Part shown: positions 1 through 7,066 of the stretch, piece by piece | Layout: every line of letters starts with the position of its first letter | Numbering within the stretch: the first letter of the stretch is position 1 | Assembly (NCBI RefSeq): GCF_002222635.1 | Contig: NZ_CP022415.1 | Coordinates: forward strand, 3,162,001 to 3,226,000 | Origin: Pseudosulfitobacter pseudonitzschiae | GTDB lineage: Bacteria; Pseudomonadota; Alphaproteobacteria; Rhodobacterales; Rhodobacteraceae | DNA length: 64,000 nt | Direction: 5' to 3' | Made by a program: the position numbers and the translations under genes | The notes under the pieces: model-generated | The model's input: only the letters and a program-made list of their open reading frames with translations | What the model was told of the DNA's origin: nothing | Database searches by the model: none

Positions 1-262
1 CTTCCATCAGGTCGTCGGATGAATCCATTGAATCAACCTTGCTGGCCTGCCAGATGACATGCAGCACCTTGAACAAGGCAGTCTTGGTGCCAAGGTTGGA
101 ATCCATTGCACCGCTGTCCGCAAGTATCGCTTCAAGCGTCGCGGCAGCGTAACGGTCGCCTCCGGTTTGCGAACCGGTCAGCGCACGCGCATAGCGGCGC
201 AGATACGGCAGCGCCGAGCCGATCTCGGCTGTGCGATCCTGGACAGTGCTTTCAGAAGTCAT
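1..262 (-). CDS. phyR: PhyR, anti-anti-sigma response regulator (N-terminal part, runs off the left edge)
   Basis: The visible 87 codons begin MTSESTVQDR and continue with LPYLRRYARALTGSQ, the ECF-sigma-like amino-terminal domain typical of PhyR. In this family the sigma-like domain captures the anti-sigma factor NepR once the carboxy-terminal receiver domain is phosphorylated, freeing EcfG. The receiver lies outside the window. The gene is divergent from nepR-ecfG, the usual arrangement of the alphaproteobacterial general stress locus. A well-matched sigma-EcfG promoter (323 down to 299) precedes it. The identification rests on the domain start plus the diagnostic neighbours. Confidence 0.9.
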   Translation of the reverse strand, partial: MTSESTVQDRTAEIGSALPYLRRYARALTGSQTGGDRYAAATLEAILADSGAMDSNLGTKTALFKVLHVIWQASKVDSMDSSDDLME

Positions 263-290
263 ATTAATTTCCCCGAATTTCATATTTCTT

Positions 291-324
291 GGGAACCAAA
301 CGCAGCATCCAGTGTTTAGTTCCC
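291..324. promoter_or_regulatory. Two interlocked, divergent sigma-EcfG promoters (phyR and nepR-ecfG)
   Basis: Plus strand: GGAAC at 292-296, 16-nt spacer, TGTT at 313-316, directed at nepR. Minus strand: GGAAC at 323-319, 16-nt spacer, CGTT at 302-299, directed at phyR. The known alphaproteobacterial sigma-EcfG consensus is GGAAC-N16/17-CGTT. The two -35 elements form the arms of an inverted repeat (GGGAAC 291-296, GTTCCC 319-324), so each promoter's -10 element lies inside the other's spacer. Match and spacing are seen directly; activity is inferred. Confidence 0.8.
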
Positions 325-370
325 AACTAAGTGCGCAAAAGTACAATTCTGTTATTAGGCGAATATCACA

Positions 371-535
371 ATGGCATACAACGAACCGAATTCCGGAACA
401 CGCAAACAGATCGACGACAATCTGCGTCGTGTGTTTCAGGAAAAGGTCGAGGAAGAGGTTCCCGAACGCTTCAAGCAGTTGCTTGCGCAGCTACAGGAGC
501 AAGACACCAAAAAGGGGTCAGGTGAACAAAAATGA
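371..535 (+). CDS. nepR: NepR anti-sigma factor
   Basis: A 54-residue protein, starting MAYNEPNSG, with the NepR core QIDDNLRRVFQE followed by EVPERFKQLLAQL. These two amphipathic helices clamp EcfG in the unstressed cell and are bound by phosphorylated PhyR under stress. The stop overlaps the ecfG start as ATGA (532-535), so the anti-sigma and sigma factors should be translationally coupled and made in step. It is transcribed from the sigma-EcfG promoter at 292-316, giving autoregulation. The size is typical of NepR. Confidence 0.92.
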   Translation: MAYNEPNSGTRKQIDDNLRRVFQEKVEEEVPERFKQLLAQLQEQDTKKGSGEQK

Positions 536-1089
536 GCGATTCAAATCCGAGAGACGAGCTGGTAGATCATCTGCCAGCGCTGCGGGCGTTCGCCCTGAGT
601 TTGACGCGTAACGGCGCTGTCGCCGATGACATGGTGCAGGATACCGTGGTCAAAGCCTGGACAAATATCGAGAAGTTCCAAGAAGGTACCAACATGCGCG
701 CTTGGTTGTTCACCATTCTGCGCAACACCTACTATTCCAGCCGCCGCAAAGTGAAACGCGAAGTGGCAGACGTGGACGGCATGCACACCGGCAATATGGC
801 TGAAAAGCCGGCCCACGATGGCCGCTTGCAAATGAACGACTTTCGCAAGGCCTTTGCCCAGCTTCCAGACGAGCAACGTGAAACTCTTGTCCTTGTGGGC
901 GCGTCCGGTTTTTCCTACGAAGAGGCCGCCGAGATGTGTGGAGTCGCCGTAGGCACAATCAAAAGCCGTGCCAATCGCGGGCGCAAACGTCTGGCGGAAT
1001 TGATGCACCTAGATGACAAGGATTCCATGATCATGACCGATAGCGCAACAGTCGCTGTGGTGGCGGCCAACGGCTCCTCATCCTTCTAA
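532..1089 (+). CDS. ecfG: EcfG, general stress response ECF sigma factor
   Basis: 185 residues. Region 2 lies at about residues 13-78 (LPALRAFALSLTRNGAVADD, then the MVQDTVVKAW core). Region 4 lies at about 105-155, with FAQLPDEQRETL and the helix-turn-helix YEEAAEMCGVAVGTIKSRA. It is an EcfG/sigma-70 family factor that directs RNA polymerase to GGAAC-N16-CGTT-type promoters; three such sites are present nearby. An acidic/alanine-rich tail of about 20 residues follows region 4. It is coupled to nepR by a 4-bp overlap and to the kinase gene by TAATG (1087-1091). Confidence 0.95.
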   Translation: MSDSNPRDELVDHLPALRAFALSLTRNGAVADDMVQDTVVKAWTNIEKFQEGTNMRAWLFTILRNTYYSSRRKVKREVADVDGMHTGNMAEKPAHDGRLQMNDFRKAFAQLPDEQRETLVLVGASGFSYEEAAEMCGVAVGTIKSRANRGRKRLAELMHLDDKDSMIMTDSATVAVVAANGSSSF

Positions 1090-2825
1090 TGCCTGATCGG
1101 GGACGCGTCACAACGTTGTCCAGACAACTGACCCGCGGCCTGAGAGTTCGGGTCGCGGCTTTTCTTGCTTTGGCACTGCTGCCCATCGGCGTGATGAGCG
1201 TTCTGCAAACCAGCGACCTGTCGCGCGAAGTCGACAACAGCTCGGAATTGGCGCTGCTGGCGCTGACCAACACAGCGGCGGTTTCCGAACGGCAAATGTT
1301 CGAGCGCGCTTTTGGGGCTGCGCAGGCGCTTACCTCAGTGCTGCAACTGATGCTGGTCGAACCGGAACGCTGCGGGAGCTATCTTAGCCAGTATGTCAAA
1401 GAAACCGGAAGCTATTCCTTTGTCGGGTTCCTGAATCCCGGCGGTACGATGGTCTGTTCCTCTGGCGAACCCGACGCTGACCTGAGCAACTGGTCGAACC
1501 TGACCCAGCAGTTCGACACACCGCGCATGTGGATTGACCCCACGCGCAACACCAATCCGGACAGTGGTGCCGTTATCAACGTGCTGTTCCCTTCGTATCA
1601 GGACGACACCTTTCGCGGCTATATCGCCATGTCCCTGCCCCGCACCAAGCTGGGCGCGCCTTGGTTGCCGACCAACACCCGCCACCCGCTTAGTCTGACC
1701 ACCTTTAACGACAATGGCGATGTTCTGACCACGGTTTCGTCGACAACAGACCAGACCATCTATGTACCACAGGATTTCAAGTTCGATCGGCTTAAGGGCA
1801 ACTGGACGCAGACTTTCATTGCCAAGAACCAGTTCGATCAGGAACAGGCCTTTGCCGTCGTGCCCGTCGTGCCGGGGTTGGTCTATGCGCTGGCCGCCTG
1901 GCCGGTTGAGTATCGCAAGCCCGCATTTGGTCGCCTGTCGGGCACGCCGCTGCTGTTTCCGTTGCTGATGTTTGTTGCCAGCCTTGGAGTGGCTTATTTC
2001 GCGGTCGACCGTCTGGTGGTGCGCCACGTCAAGCAATTGCGCAACAAGGTACAGGCATTTTCGCGTACCCGCCGCCTGCCCAGCACATCGGACCAGCTTT
2101 CTTTATCCGCCGAATTGCAGGATCTTGAAGACGCGCTGGCCGAAATGGCCTTTCACTTGCTTGATGACGAGGCACAGATGGAAGATGCCCTGCGCGAAAA
2201 GAACGTCCTGCTCAAGGAAATCCACCACAGGGTCCGCAACAACCTTCAGTTGATCTCGTCGATCATGAACATGCAGATTCGCAGGGCAGCCGAACCTGAA
2301 ACCCGCGATATCCTGCGTAGCCTGCAAGAACGGGTGATGAGCCTGTCTTCGGTCCACAAGAGCCTGTACCAAACTGAAAATCTCAGCCAGACCAACGCCG
2401 GCACTCTGATTCCCGACCTGTTCGAACGTCTGGTGGCCGCGAATGACCCGCAGGGAATGGAGTATCGCCACGACTTTGACGAGATTGTGCTGTTTCCTGA
2501 CCAAGCGGTGCCGCTGACGTTGCTGGCATCCGAACTGGGCACCAACGCGCTGAAGTTCATGGGCGCCCCCGAGGGTGAAACGCCCCATCTTTTTGTCTCG
2601 CTAAAGCAACTTGATGCGGGGACTGCGCGTTTGATCTGCGAAAACTCGGTCGGCGCAGATATCAACGACGTTGAAGCCAACGAAGCAGGGTTGGGCGCAC
2701 AATTGATCCGTGCGTTCGCGACGCAATTGCACGGCAGGATCGAAACCACCTCGACGGACCGTGTGTACCGCACCGAGGTAACCTTTGATGTCGAAGATGT
2801 TTTTCACGAACCCGCCGATCACTAA
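1089..2825 (+). CDS. Membrane sensor histidine kinase, HWE/HisKA_2 type, of the general stress response
   Basis: 578 residues. A transmembrane helix at about 21-40 and another at about 287-306 enclose a periplasmic sensing region of about 245 residues. A short HAMP-like linker and a coiled coil (LSAELQDLEDALAEMAFHLL) follow. The phosphoacceptor motif is KEIHHRVRNNLQLI with His379/380, and the ATPase domain contains LLASELGTNALKF. KEIHHRVRNN is typical of the HisKA_2/HWE kinases that phosphorylate PhyR. The gene starts on the last base of the ecfG stop codon, so it is very probably the PhyR kinase of this circuit (PhyK/PhyT-like). That partnership is inferred from position and class. The sensed signal is unknown. 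Confidence 0.88.
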   Translation: MPDRGRVTTLSRQLTRGLRVRVAAFLALALLPIGVMSVLQTSDLSREVDNSSELALLALTNTAAVSERQMFERAFGAAQALTSVLQLMLVEPERCGSYLSQYVKETGSYSFVGFLNPGGTMVCSSGEPDADLSNWSNLTQQFDTPRMWIDPTRNTNPDSGAVINVLFPSYQDDTFRGYIAMSLPRTKLGAPWLPTNTRHPLSLTTFNDNGDVLTTVSSTTDQTIYVPQDFKFDRLKGNWTQTFIAKNQFDQEQAFAVVPVVPGLVYALAAWPVEYRKPAFGRLSGTPLLFPLLMFVASLGVAYFAVDRLVVRHVKQLRNKVQAFSRTRRLPSTSDQLSLSAELQDLEDALAEMAFHLLDDEAQMEDALREKNVLLKEIHHRVRNNLQLISSIMNMQIRRAAEPETRDILRSLQERVMSLSSVHKSLYQTENLSQTNAGTLIPDLFERLVAANDPQGMEYRHDFDEIVLFPDQAVPLTLLASELGTNALKFMGAPEGETPHLFVSLKQLDAGTARLICENSVGADINDVEANEAGLGAQLIRAFATQLHGRIETTSTDRVYRTEVTFDVEDVFHEPADH

Positions 2826-2831
2826 TATCGC

Positions 2832-3114
2832 ATGAAGGCGCCGCACAATCTGACCAATGCCAGGATTTTCCTGGCTGCTTCCGAAACGTACCCCGCTCCT
2901 GAGAACGTGTTTCTTGATCCGACGGATGAATTCTGGCTGGCTTTCGCGCGTTCCACCCGCAACGCCGTTGTACGGTGAACGTGCACGTAACATTAGCAAG
3001 TCATGGTTTGACCTGATCGAACATACTCTGCGGCGTGGTGTGCGGTTTCGGATGCTGCTGACAGACTTTGATCCGGCGATCCGGCCCGAAGATCCGTCTT
3101 CAATGATGCGTTAG
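2832..3114 (+). pseudogene. Decayed remnant of a phospholipase D-like protein
   Basis: From ATG 2832 one frame reads ARIFLAASETYPAPENVFLD and stops after 48 codons. A second frame continues with SWFDLIEHTLRRGVRFRMLL, TDFDPAIRP and stops at 3114. The two pieces, in order, resemble the first about 90 residues of phospholipase D-like proteins found beside general stress loci of roseobacters (there roughly ETWFDLI..GVRI..ISDFDP, from memory). No HKD catalytic motif remains and the carboxy-terminal bulk is gone. Frameshift plus truncation marks it as non-functional. The stretch between the kinase and the small gene at 3228 holds nothing else recognisable except the promoter at 3157-3181. Confidence 0.55.
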
Positions 3115-3156
3115 CGCAACTGTGACAATTTGTATTGGATTCAACGTGCCAGCTAC

Positions 3157-3181
3157 GGAACCCAGACCGGATTTCGGTGTT
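3157..3181 (+). promoter_or_regulatory. Sigma-EcfG-type promoter of the small membrane protein gene
   Basis: GGAAC at 3157-3161, a 16-nt spacer, then TGTT at 3178-3181. This is the same -35, spacing and -10 variant as the nepR promoter. It lies 46 bases before the start codon at 3228. No other gene lies between. Confidence 0.65.
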
Positions 3182-3227
3182 GGATCAACAATGCCACTTA
3201 ACGAAGCGCCATAAAAAGGAACATAAC

Positions 3228-3392
3228 ATGAGTTTCGACGTGTTTATATTTGGGTTACTTGCACTTATCTCGGTGGTTGTGATCATCTTTGCCACGTCCA
3301 ACAAACGCAACGGACAACGGCAATCTTCGAATTTCGATCCTTCGGAAAAATATGGACAAATACGCGACGACGGGCGGAACAATTTCGGCTGA
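3228..3392 (+). CDS. Small single-pass membrane protein, candidate general stress regulon member
   Basis: 54 residues. Start ATG 3228 is preceded by AAAAAGGA at a good distance. Residues 4-23 (DVFIFGLLALISVVVIIFAT) form one hydrophobic helix. The rest is a polar, Asn/Gln/Arg-rich tail (NKRNGQRQ, then FDPSEKYGQIRDDGR). No family is recognised. A sigma-EcfG-like promoter directly upstream and its place next to the stress locus suggest stress induction. Function is unknown. Confidence 0.7.
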   Translation: MSFDVFIFGLLALISVVVIIFATSNKRNGQRQSSNFDPSEKYGQIRDDGRNNFG

Positions 3393-3639
3393 CACCCGTT
3401 TGCAGACTGTTACATCTGATAAACGCGTACTGTTTTCTTGGTGATACCGGCACATTCGCATAGAGTGGGCGTCTGGTGCGGCCAATAAATCGGTACGCGT
3501 TTGTCGTTCAGGCACCGCGCCGTCACAGTCGCCGTTCAAGACGCGCAGATTTCGCAATTCTGTCGCCTGACCATCACCCCAATGTTACCAAAAGACCGCA
3601 TCGATCCGGGACATCACATTCATCCACGGAGCTTCCCCG

Positions 3640-5172
3640 ATGCCACGTATTTCATTCACCCGTCGCCAGACCCTGCTAGGCACCGCCGCACTTGGCGTTT
3701 CGATGTCCATGCCTTCGCTGTCGCGCGCCCAATCGCGTCCGTTGATCACCCACGGCGTAATGTCCGGCGACGTTGCCCACGACGGCGCAGTGATCTGGAG
3801 CCGCGCCGACCGCGAGGCAAAGATGCTGGTCGAATGGGCCACCACCGAAAACATGTCCGACGCGCGCGCTGTCCCTGCCTTGGCTGTAGGATCGCCCACC
3901 GACTACACCGGCAAAATGGCCCTGACCGGATTGCCCAGCGATCAGGACATATTTTACCGCGTGACCATGTCCGATCTGCCCGACGGCACTCTGTCCGAAC
4001 CAACCACCGGCACATTCCGCACGGCCCCGATGGGCAGCCGCGATATCAGCTTTGTCTGGTCCGGCGACACCGCCGGCCAAGGCTGGGGCATCGACGAAGA
4101 CCGCGGCGGCATGACCACTTATGCCACCATGCTGGGCCACAACCCCGATTTTTTCCTGCACTCGGGCGATACTGTCTATGCCGACGGCCCACTGAAAGAA
4201 GAGGTCGAACTGGAAGACGGCACCGTCTGGAAAAACGTGGTCACCCCCGCCAAATCCAAAGTGGCTGAAACGCTGGACGAATTCCGTGGCCAGCACCTCT
4301 ATAACTATATGGACAAGAACGTGAAGGCGCTGAACGCCGCCGTTCCGATCATCGCTCAGTGGGACGATCACGAGGTTACCAACAACTGGTATCCTAACGA
4401 AGTACTAGCCGAAGACGACCGCTATACCGTCAAGTCGATGCAGTTGTTGTCAACGCGCGCCCACCGCGCGTTCCACGAAATGATGCCCACGCGGCAAAGC
4501 CTGTCCGAGCCGATGCGCGTCTATCGCAAGGTGTCTTACGGCCCGTTGCTGGACATCTTCGTGATCGACATGCGCACATATCGCGGCGACAACACAGCCA
4601 ACACCGAAGCCGAAGGCACACCGTTTCTGGGTGCCGATCAGCTGGCATGGCTAAAGCGCGAAATGGTCAATTCGACTGCCACATGGAAAGTTATCGCGTC
4701 GGACATGCCCATCGGCATGATGGTGCGCGATGGCGACAACATGGAAAACTCGTCGAACGGCGACGGCCCTGTGCTGGGTCGCGAAAAAGACATTGCAGCA
4801 GTTCTGTCGTTTATCAAGGCAGCCGAGATCACCAACACGGTTTGGCTGACCGCCGACGTGCACTACACTGCCGCCCACCACTATTCACCTGATCGCGCCG
4901 TATTTCAGGAATTCGAACCCTTCTGGGAATTCGTCTCGGGTCCGCTGCACGCGGGCACCTTTGGCCCGTCGGATTACGACAACACCTTCGGTCCCGAAGT
5001 GCGCTATGCCAAGCACCCCGAGCCGGGTCAGGCTAACCTGCCGCCCAGTGACGGCATGCAGTTCTTTGGCAAGGTGGACATCGCCGCCGACACAGGTGTG
5101 ATGACCGTACGTCTGATGGACAGCGCGGATGTCGAATTGTGGTCGGTGGAACTGGACCCGAAACTGGCCTGA
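3640..5172 (+). CDS. phoD: PhoD-family alkaline phosphatase/phosphodiesterase, Tat-exported
   Basis: 510 residues. The amino terminus has a twin-arginine signal (TRRQTLLGTAALG) ending near SRAQS, so the enzyme folds in the cytoplasm and is exported. Metal-site motifs of the calcium/iron PhoD metallophosphoesterases are visible: WSGDTAG, LHSGDTVYADGP, QWDDHEVTNNW and TADVHYTAAHHY. The PhoD_N-like beta domain occupies about residues 35-130. The likely role is release of phosphate from organic phosphoesters in the periplasm. It is a single-gene unit ended by the hairpin at 5197-5216. No convincing PHO box was found in the 247-bp upstream gap. Confidence 0.9.
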   Translation: MPRISFTRRQTLLGTAALGVSMSMPSLSRAQSRPLITHGVMSGDVAHDGAVIWSRADREAKMLVEWATTENMSDARAVPALAVGSPTDYTGKMALTGLPSDQDIFYRVTMSDLPDGTLSEPTTGTFRTAPMGSRDISFVWSGDTAGQGWGIDEDRGGMTTYATMLGHNPDFFLHSGDTVYADGPLKEEVELEDGTVWKNVVTPAKSKVAETLDEFRGQHLYNYMDKNVKALNAAVPIIAQWDDHEVTNNWYPNEVLAEDDRYTVKSMQLLSTRAHRAFHEMMPTRQSLSEPMRVYRKVSYGPLLDIFVIDMRTYRGDNTANTEAEGTPFLGADQLAWLKREMVNSTATWKVIASDMPIGMMVRDGDNMENSSNGDGPVLGREKDIAAVLSFIKAAEITNTVWLTADVHYTAAHHYSPDRAVFQEFEPFWEFVSGPLHAGTFGPSDYDNTFGPEVRYAKHPEPGQANLPPSDGMQFFGKVDIAADTGVMTVRLMDSADVELWSVELDPKLA

Positions 5173-5193
5173 TCCAGTGGGCGACAAATAGAA

Positions 5194-5221
5194 AAGCCGC
5201 CCAGTCAAACGGGCGGTTTTT
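5194..5221. terminator. Bidirectional rho-independent terminator between phoD and the ABC genes
   Basis: Stem CCGCCC (5197-5202) and GGGCGG (5211-5216) with an 8-base loop, flanked by an A-run on the left and a T-run on the right. It can therefore end transcripts arriving from either convergent gene. Confidence 0.8.
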
Positions 5222-5233
5222 ACATCATCAAGG

Positions 5234-7066
5234 TTATTCCGCTGCTTCAGTCCGCAGGAACCCCCCCGATTGAAGATGCCAGTACTGCGCATAAAGCCCG
5301 CCCTGCTTCAACAAAGCCTCGTGGCTGCCATCTTCAACGATCCGGCCCTGATTCATCACGATGATCCTGTCCATCTCGGTCAGCGTCGACAAACGGTGGG
5401 CAATGGCCAACACGGTCTTGCCTTGCATCACACGGTCCAACGCGGATTGAATCGCGGCCTCGACCTCGCTGTCGAGCGCACTGGTCGCTTCGTCCAGTAT
5501 CAGGATCGGCGCATTCTTCAAAATGGCGCGGGCCAGCGCAATCCGTTGCCGCTGACCACCCGACAGCTTTACGCCACGCTCGCCCAGATGGGCGTGATAT
5601 CCGGTGCGCCCTTTGTGATCTTCCAGATCCAGAATAAACGTATGCGCCTCGGCCTCGCGGGCAGCTTGAAACACTTCTTCATCCGTCGCCTCGGGGCGGC
5701 CATAGCGGATGTTGTCCATCGCCGAGCGGTTGAACATCGCAGTTTCCTGCGTGACCATACTGATGCTGCGCCGCAGGCTTTCCTGCGTGACGGTGCTGGT
5801 GTCGGTCCCGTCGATGCTGATGGTGCCGCCTTCGGTCTCGTACAGCCGCAACAGCAGCGCGACGAGGGTCGATTTCCCCGCGCCGGACGCGCCCACGATA
5901 CCGATCTTTTGCCCCGGTTCAATGTGCAGGTTCACACCTGATATTCCACCCACTTCACGCCCGTAGGCAAAGTTCAGGTTTTTCAGAACGATACCACCCT
6001 TCACCACATCCAGATCAGTGGCGTCGGGGTTGTTTTCGGTCCGATTGCGCGGGGTCAGCGTGTGAATGCCGTCCTCAATCTCGCCCACACTGGAATAAAT
6101 CGCCATCAACGTAAAACTGACCCAGCCGGTCATTTGCGCGATACGAATGGCAACGGCGCCCGCTGCCACGATGTCACCCTGTGTGGCAACACCCTGATTC
6201 CACAGGATCAACGTCCAGCCCAACAAGATCACCGGCAACAGCCCCGCAAGTGTCATCAGGCAAAACCGGAACCCCGCCGCGAGATAGCCGAAATCCAGTG
6301 CCGTGCGACGAAAGTTGCCCATAGCGCCCAGCGCCGCGCGATCTTCGTGTTCATCATGGGCGAACAGCTTGACCGTCTTGATGTTAGTGATCGTATCCAC
6401 GATCTGCCCCGACACCATCGCCCGCGCACCGGCACGCGCCGCAGACCGTTTGCGAATGCGAGGCAAAAACCAGCGGATCATCAGGAAATACCCCGCCAGC
6501 CACACCATGAAGCCAAGACCGATCTTCCAATCAATCGCCACCAGCAACAGAACCGACCCCGCCAGCGACGCCAGCGCAAAGGCGACGACGTTGATCATTT
6601 CCACAACCACATCGGTCACGGCACGCGCCGTCTGCATCTGCTTTTGGGCGATCCGGCCTGCGAAATCATTGTCAAAGAACCGGACCGACTGACCCAACGT
6701 CCAGCGGTGCAGACGCGACAACACCAGCGGGTTCAGGTTCGGCTGAACGATGATCGCGTTGGCCGACGAGGACAGGCCAAACAACAAAGGCCGCGCGATC
6801 AGGAAAAACGCAATCGCGCCAAGGATCAGCGCAAGGTTGGCAGCCGAAAAGAACCCGTCCGGTCCCAAGACTGTGCTGGCGTCGATCACCTTGCCCAACA
6901 GCCACGCCGTTCCCGCCTCAATCGTGCCTGCTGCTGCGGAGAAGAATGCGGCCAGCCACAGTGCAGGCCACGCCCCCGACAACGCCCAACGCATGAACGC
7001 ACCCAGCGTGCGCGGCGGTGGCCCGTCAGCGGGGCGAAAAGCGTGGATCCAGTTTGCAATGTTCAT
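5234..7066 (-). CDS. ABC exporter half-transporter (fused membrane and ATPase domains), second of a pair
   Basis: 610 residues. An ABC-exporter membrane domain with about six helices (to about residue 330) is followed by an ATPase domain with Walker A GASGAGKST, signature LSGGQRQRIALARA and Walker B ILILDEATSALD. The start overlaps the stop of the partner gene at 7063-7066 (ATGA), implying equal production and a heterodimeric exporter of the MsbA/BmrCD type. Both halves have intact Walker and signature motifs. The substrate (lipid, drug or peptide) cannot be read from the sequence. Confidence 0.9.
   Translation of the reverse strand: MNIANWIHAFRPADGPPPRTLGAFMRWALSGAWPALWLAAFFSAAAGTIEAGTAWLLGKVIDASTVLGPDGFFSAANLALILGAIAFFLIARPLLFGLSSSANAIIVQPNLNPLVLSRLHRWTLGQSVRFFDNDFAGRIAQKQMQTARAVTDVVVEMINVVAFALASLAGSVLLLVAIDWKIGLGFMVWLAGYFLMIRWFLPRIRKRSAARAGARAMVSGQIVDTITNIKTVKLFAHDEHEDRAALGAMGNFRRTALDFGYLAAGFRFCLMTLAGLLPVILLGWTLILWNQGVATQGDIVAAGAVAIRIAQMTGWVSFTLMAIYSSVGEIEDGIHTLTPRNRTENNPDATDLDVVKGGIVLKNLNFAYGREVGGISGVNLHIEPGQKIGIVGASGAGKSTLVALLLRLYETEGGTISIDGTDTSTVTQESLRRSISMVTQETAMFNRSAMDNIRYGRPEATDEEVFQAAREAEAHTFILDLEDHKGRTGYHAHLGERGVKLSGGQRQRIALARAILKNAPILILDEATSALDSEVEAAIQSALDRVMQGKTVLAIAHRLSTLTEMDRIIVMNQGRIVEDGSHEALLKQGGLYAQYWHLQSGGFLRTEAAE

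Noticed and set aside
3393-3639. PHO box upstream of phoD
   Set aside because: Only poor partial matches to paired CTGTCAT repeats were seen, such as CTGTCGC-CTGA-CCATCAC; not enough to call.
3501-4268. A 255-codon frame rich in Arg/His overlapping phoD
   Set aside because: Frame shadow of phoD, with no family resemblance.
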